From CAYYHA01 sp964471535 (GTDB taxonomy: Bacteria; Myxococcota; Myxococcia; SLRQ01): 6,027 nucleotides of DNA. Numbering within the stretch: position 1 is the first letter of the stretch; each line of letters opens with the position of its first letter. The position numbers and the translations under genes were made by a program. Under the pieces are notes generated by a model. That model ran no database searches, was not told the DNA's origin, and saw only the letters and a program-made list of their open reading frames with translations. The stretch is taken from contig CAYYHA010000251.1 of assembly GCA_964471535.1 (NCBI GenBank), positions 1-6,027 on the forward strand, read 5' to 3'. Below, piece by piece: positions 1 through 4,633 of the stretch.

Positions 1-900
1 GATCACCCCCTCTGCCCCCCGGAAACGGATGCGCGGCTCCTAGGAGGGTCCGAGGGGGCGGCCCTCCTCGGTGAGGCAGACGAGATCCTCGATGCGGCGC
101 GCACCCTCGCCGAGGACGACCCCACCGGCGTCGACTTCGAACTGTCGGAGGCGCGGCGCCTCCTCCTGCGGGCGTCCCCCGAGGCGCCGGTGGTGGAGCG
201 GCTCTGGGAGCTCACGGCACTCGAGGGGCTCGCTGCCTTCGCCCGGGGCGAGGAGACACGGGCGCGGGAGCGCTTTGCCCAGGTGCTCCAGAGCAACCCC
301 GCCTACCGGCCCGACCCTCGCCTCTTTCCCCCGGCGGCGCGCGCGCTGATGGGCGAGGTCTTCGAACAGGTGGCCGACGGGGGTGCGCATCCGCTGTCGG
401 GTGAGGACCTGCAGCGGCTGGCCCGTGCCCTCGGGCTCTCCGGAGGGGCACGCTACGCGGTGGTGGGGCGTCTGCGCGACCTGGGCGCCGGGCGCTGGGC
501 GTGGCAGGTGGACGTGTACGATCTCGGGGCGCTCCGGTACACGGGGAGCACCGAGGTGGTCTTCGAGCAGGGTGCGCCGAGCGAGGCGGAGGCGGTCGCG
601 TCGGCGGTCGAGTTCGTCACTGCGGCCTTGCCAGCGGCGGTGGCCACCGGCGGGCCGGAGGGCCGGCCGCGTGCCGCCCGTGCGCCGAGCGCCCTGGGAG
701 CGGGCGCCTCGGCGGCCTTTCGTCCCGAGGCCTCGCATGGGGCCGAGCCGCCTGTGGGGCCTGCGCCCGCGCCGGGTTTGCTCGAGCAGTGGTGGGTGTG
801 GGCGCTCGCCGCAGGGATCGTCGGCGGGGGGGTGGGAGCCTTCCTCGCGACGCGGCCCCCGCCCCGCTCCCACCTGACGGTGCGCATCCGCATCCACTGA
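1..900 (+). CDS. TPR-like protein with C-terminal membrane anchor (5' partial)
   Basis: The reading frame is open from base 1 and stops with TGA at 898-900, giving 299 residues; the true start lies upstream of the window. A GTG at 190 is possible, but it has no ribosome binding site and the helical, Ala/Glu/Leu-rich protein continues unbroken before it, so I treat the gene as partial. Residues ~20-115 look like paired TPR-like helices, including the segment NPAYRPDPRLFPPAARAL, a pattern common in deltaproteobacterial TPR/PEGA envelope proteins. Residues ~135-185 (RYAVVGRLRDL, then WQVDVYDLGALRYTGSTEVVF) read as a beta-rich module resembling CsgG/FlgO-type folds; this is weak. An Ala/Pro linker follows, then one hydrophobic helix (WWVWALAAGIVGGGVGAFLA) and a short basic beta tail ending in RIRIH. 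It is probably an envelope protein of unknown function. The 115 bases after the stop hold GC-rich short inverted repeats but no U-tract terminator. Confidence 0.75.
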   Translation, partial: DHPLCPPETDARLLGGSEGAALLGEADEILDAARTLAEDDPTGVDFELSEARRLLLRASPEAPVVERLWELTALEGLAAFARGEETRARERFAQVLQSNPAYRPDPRLFPPAARALMGEVFEQVADGGAHPLSGEDLQRLARALGLSGGARYAVVGRLRDLGAGRWAWQVDVYDLGALRYTGSTEVVFEQGAPSEAEAVASAVEFVTAALPAAVATGGPEGRPRAARAPSALGAGASAAFRPEASHGAEPPVGPAPAPGLLEQWWVWALAAGIVGGGVGAFLATRPPPRSHLTVRIRIH

Positions 901-1015
901 GGGCCCGCCTGGCGGGGACGCGCCGGCAGGGGGCGCGCCTTCCGGTCCGAGTCGGCGGGCGCAGCCGCGCGAGCCGCGCGTCTCGCAACGCCCGCCCCAC
1001 GCGGTGCCGGTCGCC

Positions 1016-1459
1016 TCAGCGGTCGAAGAAGGTGCAGCGCTGCTCGTCGGCGAGGTAGCGGCAGCCCCGCCCCTGGCACAGCGCCGCGTCGGGGGTGCGC
1101 ACCAGGCAGATGCACACCTCGGTCTTGGGTGCCACGGTGAAGGGGGGCGTCGTGCCGCGGGCAAGGGGGGTCTCGGCCTCGTCGAGGACGCGCGCCTCGA
1201 GGGTGATCGTCGCGCCCTGAGGGTAGGCGAGGGGCTCCTCGAAGCGGGGGCCCTCGGCGAGGGAGAAGCGGCTTCGCGCCTCCACCTCGCCCTGCGCCTC
1301 CACCTCGAGGCTGACCGCGCCCTCGTAGGGATCCGAGGCACCGCCCGGGGTGCACAGATCGAGGAGGACCTCGCCGGGCTGTGCGCAGGCGGCGGCCCCA
1401 ACGAGGACGGCAACGGGCAGGGCGGTGGTGAGCAGCACGAGCGCGGGGGTGCGACGCAT
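1016..1459 (-). CDS. Small Cys-rich putative lipoprotein
   Basis: This encodes 147 residues from ATG (1457-1459) to TGA (1016-1018). The frame stays open further upstream, but that extension runs through a terminator hairpin, and the ATG sits exactly before a signal peptide: two arginines, a hydrophobic stretch at residues 6-22, then GAAAC with Cys25 as the candidate lipidated residue. The lipobox is imperfect (Ala at -3). The mature part is acidic and beta-rich (VSLEVEAQGEVEARSRFSL, then ATITLEARVLDE), like a small Ig-like or carboxypeptidase-regulatory fold. Six further cysteines (36, 116, 118, 128, 133, 142) cluster mostly at the C terminus and could form disulfides after export. No Shine-Dalgarno precedes the ATG. 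A TGTATACC element at 1472-1479 lies where a -10 box for a nearly leaderless mRNA would be. It is tail-to-tail with the gene ending at 900. I do not recognise a named family. Confidence 0.72.
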   Translation of the reverse strand: MRRTPALVLLTTALPVAVLVGAAACAQPGEVLLDLCTPGGASDPYEGAVSLEVEAQGEVEARSRFSLAEGPRFEEPLAYPQGATITLEARVLDEAETPLARGTTPPFTVAPKTEVCICLVRTPDAALCQGRGCRYLADEQRCTFFDR

Positions 1460-1482
1460 CGGTGGCCAGTGGGTATACACCG

Positions 1483-1512
1483 AAAAAAACCCGCTCGCCG
1501 AAGCGAGCGGGT
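1483..1512 (-). terminator. Rho-independent terminator with UUCG tetraloop
   Basis: Read on the minus strand, CCCGCTCGC-TTCG-GCGAGCGGG forms a perfect 9-bp stem (1490-1511) closed by a C(UUCG)G tetraloop, extendable by one A-U pair to 1489-1512. It is followed directly by seven T residues (1489-1483). On the plus strand the hairpin has no following T run, so the direction is clear. No protein gene is seen ending here on the minus strand; the nearest upstream minus-strand gene, trmB, ends more than 600 bases away. The terminator therefore most likely ends a non-coding transcript. It lies only 23 bases before the lipoprotein ATG, so it also insulates, or could attenuate, that gene. Confidence 0.9.
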
Positions 1513-1516
1513 CGGG

Positions 1517-1552
1517 GGATCTGACCAGGCCGGGGGAGTACCGGACAGATCC
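1517..1552 (-). repeat. Repeat hairpin 3 (C-rich loop copy)
   Basis: A 7-bp stem GGATCTG/CAGATCC (1517-1523 with 1546-1552) encloses the motif that reads GCCGGGGGAGTA on the plus strand (1529-1540), i.e. UACUCCCCCGGC in the minus-strand RNA. An inner CCGG/CCGG pairing (1530-1533 with 1541-1544) would leave a 7-base loop. A further GGG/CCC (1514-1516 with 1555-1557) can extend the stem across a 2-base bulge. Confidence 0.7.
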
Positions 1553-1596
1553 AGCCCAGGGAAGATGCTCACGCACCCGCGAGGGGTGCGGAGCAC

Positions 1597-1635
1597 GTCC
1601 GCGCCGAGGGCCGGGGGGAGTAACCTCGGCGGGAC
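1597..1635 (-). repeat. Repeat hairpin 2 (C-rich loop copy)
   Basis: The stem is GCCGAGG/CCTCGGC (1603-1609 with 1624-1630), extended by GTCC/GGAC (1597-1600 with 1632-1635) across a small internal loop. The 14-base loop (1610-1623) is exactly the repeated motif: GCCGGGGGGAGTAA on the plus strand, UUACUCCCCCCGGC in the minus-strand RNA. Stem sequence is unrelated to the other two copies, so the loop rather than the whole hairpin is what is shared. Confidence 0.75.
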
Positions 1636-1663
1636 GATCCGCTGGCATCGGGTGAGTCAAAAC

Positions 1664-1718
1664 CGGGCCGCCCCGGGTGGGATGCGCCGGGGGAAGTACG
1701 TCCCACCCGGGCGGCCCG
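1664..1718 (-). repeat. Repeat hairpin 1 (longest stem, C-rich loop copy)
   Basis: Arms 1664-1682 and 1701-1718 pair over 18 bp with a single bulged C, giving a very stable GC-rich stem. The 18-base loop (1683-1700) contains GCCGGGGGAAGTA on the plus strand (1686-1698), i.e. UACUUCCCCCGGC in the minus-strand RNA. The three motif copies start at 1529, 1610 and 1686, spaced 81 and 76 bases. Confidence 0.75.
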
Positions 1719-1911
1719 AAAGAAATCGGCCGGTCGGTTTCCGGACCGACGCGATTTCGCAGGAGTGAGCATGGAGGAGATGGGTGGGTGTGTGTCCTGG
1801 GGGAGAGACTCTACGCCATCTCCACTCACCCGATGTCCTATTCGGTTGTCACGCATCGACGGTCACGCAGCGCCGCTCGCGGCACCGCCGCCGTCCTTGC
1901 CCGCACCTTCC

Positions 1912-1928
1912 TACAAGCCTCGTGCCAA
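1912..1928 (-). promoter_or_regulatory. Sigma-54 (RpoN) -24/-12 promoter-like element
   Basis: On the minus strand TTGGCACGAGGCTTGTA matches the sigma-54 consensus YTGGCACGrNNNTTGCW at every defined position except C to T in the -12 GC. Spacing between the GG and the -12 dinucleotide is correct. A start near 1901 would give a transcript of about 420 bases reaching the terminator at 1483. An AT-rich dyad lies ~140 bases upstream and an AT tract in between, the usual layout for an enhancer-dependent promoter. The -12 mismatch is at an important base, so I keep confidence moderate. Confidence 0.5.
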
Positions 1929-2136
1929 GGTGTGCGCTCCGTCACGTCGGACCGGGAAAAATACTTGTTTTCGGGCCATTAGCCTGCCGCGACCCAGGCT
2001 ACGGTACGGTGTGGGGTCGGTGCCGCAGCCCCTGGAGCCTCCCAAACCTTGCAACTATGAAAATATCATGCGGTTTTCATGGGTTGGTTACGGGTAGGGG
2101 ATTCCCGTATTTGTGAAATGATCCGCTGAGCCTGGA
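1929..2136. other. AT-rich intergenic region between trmB and the candidate RNA promoter
   Basis: No protein gene is supported here. GC falls to 42-47% over 2041-2160, against about 73% just inside trmB. Visible elements are: an AT tract at 1956-1973 (minus-strand AAACAAGTATTTT, a loose IHF-like match with two mismatches); a 6-bp hairpin AGCCTG/CAGGCT at 1981-2000; the dyad at 2057-2080; a 5-bp ACGGG/CCCGT hairpin at 2090-2108 without a U tract; and a near-direct repeat TTCCCGTATTT (2102-2112) / TTTCCGTATTT (2140-2150) offset by 38 bases, the second copy overlapping the trmB end. These fit a regulatory region; no clear trmB terminator is seen. Confidence 0.5.
2057..2080. promoter_or_regulatory. 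Dyad symmetry, possible activator-binding site
   Basis: ATGAAAA (2057-2063) and TTTTCAT (2074-2080) form a perfect 7-bp inverted repeat with a 10-base spacer, flanked by CAAC (2052-2055) and GTTG (2083-2086). Its centre is about 140 bases upstream of the sigma-54-like -24 element on the minus strand, in the usual range for an enhancer-binding protein. No U tract follows on either strand, so a terminator is unlikely. The identity of any binding protein is unknown. Confidence 0.35.
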
Positions 2137-2823
2137 TTATTTCCGTATTTTCCCCATTTCTTCGGTCATTTCAAAACTGCAATGTGCGGCTTTGCCCTGC
2201 AAATCTGCAAGGCACCGGTAGACCAGCCGGTAGACCGGGGTCCCGGCGTCCAGGTAGCGCCGCTCTCGGTTCGAGGGGACGCCGAGGCCGTCGTCGAACG
2301 CGAAGGTCCCCGGGCCCTCGACATTCTCGAAGCGCCCCGTCCCGTCTTCGAAGCATCGGATCATCTGGCGCGCGTACTCGAGAATGTCGGTGCGCAGGTA
2401 GACGCGGCCTCCGTCGCCGAGGAGCCCGTGGAGGAGGGTGACCAGCTCGGCGTCGACCAGGCGCCGCTTGTGGTGGCGCTTCTTCCACCAAGGGTCGGGG
2501 AACTGGATGTGGACGGCGGCCACCGAACCCGGTGCGAAGAGCATGGGCAGGAGGCGGCGGGCATCGCCTCGCAACACGATGGCATTGTGGATGCCCGCAC
2601 GGTCGAGCTTCCGGCGCAGGCCATAGGCGAGCTTGGGGCGAAACTCGATCCCCACCAGGTTCCGCTCCGGATGCCGGCGGGCGTACTCCATGAGGAAATG
2701 CCCATAGCCGCATCCGATCTCCACCTCGAGGGGCGCGTCGCGGCCGAAGCGCGCCGACCAGTCCTCTCGCGCCTCGAGGAGCAGGGGGCCGTGCAGGAAA
2801 GGGTCGATCCGTCCGTGGCTCAC
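2137..2823 (-). CDS. trmB: tRNA (guanine-N7-)-methyltransferase TrmB
   Basis: The 228-residue enzyme uses S-adenosylmethionine to methylate N7 of G46 in the variable loop of tRNAs in the cytoplasm. The SAM-binding Rossmann fold begins with VEIGCGYG (34-41), followed by GIE (58-60) and GDAR (86-89). The family hallmark FPDPWWKKRHHKRR lies at 108-121, RTD at 144-146, and the C-terminal SNRERRY...PVYRLVYR block at 184-203 corresponds to the family's conserved tRNA/SAM-contacting end. The start is GTG (2821-2823) with a good GGGAGGGG site just upstream; no in-frame start lies nearby upstream. The gene is divergent from the pspA operon. The conserved core ends near residue 203. The last 25 residues (ending EEMGKIRK) use AT-rich codons such as GAA, AAA, TTG and ATA, unlike the rest of the gene, and look like an added tail. 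Confidence 0.96.
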   Translation of the reverse strand: MSHGRIDPFLHGPLLLEAREDWSARFGRDAPLEVEIGCGYGHFLMEYARRHPERNLVGIEFRPKLAYGLRRKLDRAGIHNAIVLRGDARRLLPMLFAPGSVAAVHIQFPDPWWKKRHHKRRLVDAELVTLLHGLLGDGGRVYLRTDILEYARQMIRCFEDGTGRFENVEGPGTFAFDDGLGVPSNRERRYLDAGTPVYRLVYRCLADLQGKAAHCSFEMTEEMGKIRK

Positions 2824-2919
2824 GCCCCTCCCATAGCAGCGCCCGGAAGCCCTCGAAAGTGCCGTCTGCCTCTCTGGTGCCCGTCAGACCGGCGCCGCGC
2901 AGCCGTTCCGGGGGGTCGA

Positions 2920-2949
2920 TTGACACCTTCGACGGGGCGTTGTTACGAG
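2920..2949 (+). promoter_or_regulatory. Sigma-70-type promoter of the pspA operon
   Basis: A perfect -35 TTGACA (2920-2925) is followed after 18 bases by TACGAG (2944-2949), preceded by TG one base upstream (extended -10 form). The -10 is poor (3 of 6), and a 17-base spacing to TTACGA is worse. A start near 2956 would leave a leader of about 50 bases before the ATG at 3007. I see no sigma-54 element in front of this operon, unlike enterobacterial pspA. Confidence 0.5.
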
Positions 2950-3006
2950 GGAGGTTCCCTTCGCCCCATTCGCCCGAGCGGGCCACCCGAACAGGGAACA
3001 CGACCC

Positions 3007-3762
3007 ATGTGGGAGAGAATCAAGCGCCTGGCGCGCGCCTTCGCCGGCTTCTTCATCAGCGTCGCCGAGGATCCCGAACTCATCCTCGAGCAGAACATCC
3101 GCGACCTGAACGACCAGGTCCCGAAGATGAACGAGTCGATCGCCATGGTTCGGGCGAACGTGACGCTCCTGGAGAAGGAGCAGGCGAAGTACAAGTCCGA
3201 GCTGCTCGAGCTGCGCAGCAAGATCAAGGCGGCCATCCAGGCGGACCGCGACGACCTCGCGGCGAACTACGCCATTCAGCTCGAGACCATCCAGAAGTCG
3301 CTCGCCCGCAACGAGGGGCAGCTCGAGGCGGCCCGCGCCGCCTACGAGAAGGCGCTCCAGATCAAGAAGGCCTTCATGCGCGAGAAGGAGCGCAAGACCC
3401 GCGAGGCGCTCGAGGTGATCCGCGCGCACAAGCGGGCGCAGTGGCAGGCGAAGGTGGCCGATGCACTCGAATCCTTCGAGGTGGCGGGCATCGACCAGAC
3501 CCATGACGAGATGATCCGCCGCATCGAGCAGAAGACCGCGATGAACGAGGCCCGCATGGAGATGGCCCTCGATGCGGCGGACCACGATGTGCTGCGCATC
3601 GAGGAGGACGCAGAGCGGATCCGCGCCGAGGAGCTGGTGCGTCAGATGCGGCTGGAGATGGGTCTCGAGGAGAAGGGGCGGCTCGAGGCGGCGGCGACGG
3701 ATGGGGTCGTCGAGGAGGCGGCGTCGGCGAGCCCAGAGAAGACCAAAGTCGACGTCAAGTGA
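3007..3762 (+). CDS. pspA: PspA/IM30 family protein (phage-shock, membrane remodelling)
   Basis: The protein has 251 residues, against ~222 in E. coli PspA. The family are bacterial ESCRT-III-like proteins that bind the cytoplasmic face of the inner membrane and oligomerise to stabilise or remodel it during envelope stress. The N-terminal ~22 residues (MWERIKRLARAFAGFFISVA) form an amphipathic membrane-binding helix. EDPELILEQNIRDLND follows, matching the family's EDP..L..Q.I.D pattern. Residues ~25-230 are almost wholly charged coiled-coil helix, and the last ~20 are a flexible tail ending KTKVDVK. The ATG at 3007 is chosen because the family N terminus starts there; the frame is open far upstream but only antisense to trmB. 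A weak AGGGA precedes it by about 11 bases. The next gene starts 10 bases after the stop, so an operon is likely. Confidence 0.93.
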   Translation: MWERIKRLARAFAGFFISVAEDPELILEQNIRDLNDQVPKMNESIAMVRANVTLLEKEQAKYKSELLELRSKIKAAIQADRDDLAANYAIQLETIQKSLARNEGQLEAARAAYEKALQIKKAFMREKERKTREALEVIRAHKRAQWQAKVADALESFEVAGIDQTHDEMIRRIEQKTAMNEARMEMALDAADHDVLRIEEDAERIRAEELVRQMRLEMGLEEKGRLEAAATDGVVEEAASASPEKTKVDVK

Positions 3763-3772
3763 GGACGGTCCG

Positions 3773-4633
3773 GTGAACCGTATCGGCCTCGGGCCCGGGG
3801 CACGCGTGGTGATGGCGCTCGCTGGGCTCGCGCTCATCGGCTACGGGCTCTATCTGGCCGACCTCCTCGATCCTCTGCTGGCCCGCATCGCCGGAGAGCC
3901 CGCCGCGGGGCCGTCGCCGCGGCCGGCTCCGCCGAGCGCGCGCTCCACACCCCCCGCCACGGTGCCGCCCGCGCCGCTCCCGGTGGTGCCGCCGCTCGCG
4001 GTCCCAGCGCCTGCGCCCCTGAAGGTGGACGAGGTGAGCCTGCGGGGGGAGGCGAGTCCCGATGAGGTGCTCGCGCGCCTGCGTCGCGGGGAGGTCGACG
4101 TGGCCGCCGTTCCCCTACACGAGCTCGTCTGGGACGGCGGGGCTGGCCTGGTCGTGGTGGGGGCGGCGCCGCCCGGGCCGGCCCTGGTCCTGTGCAGCGA
4201 CGAAGGCGATCCCATGGCACTCCTGCGGGCGGGACGCCCCGTGTCGGTGGCGCGGGCGAGCCAGGCGCTCCTCGCTGCCCACATCGCCGAGGTGCAGGGG
4301 CGGCAGATGGGACCCGGTGACTTCGAGGCCGGGGATGGGGCGCTGCGCCTCCTCGACGCGGCCTCGGCAGAGGGCAGCTGCCTCTCCCTCGTCTCGCTCG
4401 GGGTGCAGGGCCCCCGGCCGGTGGTGGCGCGGCGGGAGGATGCCCTGCGCTACGGGCGCAGCTACCAGGCGCTCGTCGCGGAGCGCGGGCTGGCGGCGGC
4501 GACGTGGCTGGCCTCCACCGGGCCCCGTGGCTACACCAATCGCGCACGCTATCTCTCGAGCCTCGCCGCGCGCCTCGGTGGCAAGGCAGTTGCGCCCCCC
4601 CCGGTGGCGCGGTGGGTGCAGGAGGGGCCATGA
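3773..4633 (+). CDS. Membrane-anchored solute-binding-protein-like protein
   Basis: The protein has 286 residues from GTG (3773-3775), with GAGG 8 bases upstream and 10 bases after pspA; an in-frame ATG 14 codons later is possible. Residues 12-29 form one transmembrane helix. Residues 42-83 are a Pro/Ala-rich linker with some 18 prolines. Residues ~84-286 resemble a periplasmic type-2 solute-binding fold: VSLRGEASPDEVLARLRRGEVDVAAVPLHEL has the pattern of NMT1/THI5-like binding proteins, where a motif reporting helix-strand content precedes the ligand cleft, followed by LVVVGAAPPGPALVLC and a second lobe. The fold call is by pattern only. The protein lacks a cleavable signal and no permease or ATPase gene is next to it. 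A sensor role at the outer face of the inner membrane, feeding the PspA neighbour, is inferred. The stop TGA overlaps the next ATG (ATGA). Confidence 0.8.
   Translation: MNRIGLGPGARVVMALAGLALIGYGLYLADLLDPLLARIAGEPAAGPSPRPAPPSARSTPPATVPPAPLPVVPPLAVPAPAPLKVDEVSLRGEASPDEVLARLRRGEVDVAAVPLHELVWDGGAGLVVVGAAPPGPALVLCSDEGDPMALLRAGRPVSVARASQALLAAHIAEVQGRQMGPGDFEAGDGALRLLDAASAEGSCLSLVSLGVQGPRPVVARREDALRYGRSYQALVAERGLAAATWLASTGPRGYTNRARYLSSLAARLGGKAVAPPPVARWVQEGP

Larger units (their letters stand above)
1483..1901 (-). ncRNA. Candidate structured small RNA with three repeated C-rich hairpin loops
   Basis: This minus-strand stretch folds by eye into consecutive hairpins ending in a strong intrinsic terminator. 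In transcript order they are: 1757-1723 (outer 6 bp plus inner 6 bp, loop CCGGAA), 1718-1664 (18 bp with one bulge), a single-stranded linker with GTTTTGACTCACCC, 1635-1597 (4 + 7 bp), 1595-1566 (5 + 6 bp), 1552-1517 (7 bp) and the terminator. Three of these hairpins expose nearly the same sequence, UACUYCCCCCGGC. The 5' end at about 1901 is inferred from a sigma-54-like element at 1912-1928; the well-structured part is 1483-1757. No known RNA (tmRNA, RNase P, SRP RNA, 6S, common riboswitches) was recognised. C-rich unpaired loops in bacterial small RNAs often pair with purine-rich ribosome binding sites; that role is inference here. It could instead be a leader RNA of the lipoprotein gene. 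Confidence 0.62.

Noticed and set aside
40..1596. Long minus-strand open frame of 518 codons
   Set aside because: It overlaps two better-supported genes in other frames, is made of Arg/Pro/Ala runs typical of antisense high-GC DNA, and passes through the terminator hairpin.
1514..1718. CsrA/RsmA-type GGA loops on the plus strand
   Set aside because: The plus-strand loops do contain GGGGGA, but the terminator and the promoter-like element both point to minus-strand transcription, where the loops are C-rich.
1514..1718. CRISPR-like array
   Set aside because: Only three short motif copies, each within its own different hairpin; no constant full-length repeats and no cas genes.
1004..1768. Plus-strand open frame of 254 codons
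   Set aside because: It is the antisense of the lipoprotein gene and then runs through the terminator and structured hairpins, with no domain recognisable.
1569..1856. Minus-strand open frame of 95 codons inside the candidate RNA (internal ATG near 1772)
   Set aside because: No ribosome binding site, no recognisable protein features, and the sequence is explained better by base-paired stems. A small peptide cannot be fully excluded.
1483..1901. Known RNAs: tmRNA, RNase P RNA, SRP RNA, 6S RNA, cobalamin or c-di-GMP riboswitch, retron RNA
   Set aside because: I could not find the conserved core sequences of any of these on either strand, and no reverse transcriptase gene is present.
1765..2116. 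Two overlapping plus-strand frames of about 110 codons in the intergenic region
   Set aside because: The peptides look random, the starts lack binding sites, and both extend into the low-GC region without any change in character.
2182..3006. A 275-residue N-terminal extension of the PspA-family protein
   Set aside because: This part lies antisense to trmB, whose motifs are unmistakable, and the PspA family N terminus begins at the ATG at 3007.
2884..3837. Minus-strand frame of 317 codons opposite pspA
   Set aside because: Leu/Arg/His-rich shadow of the coiled-coil coding sequence; it would also remove the divergent promoter.
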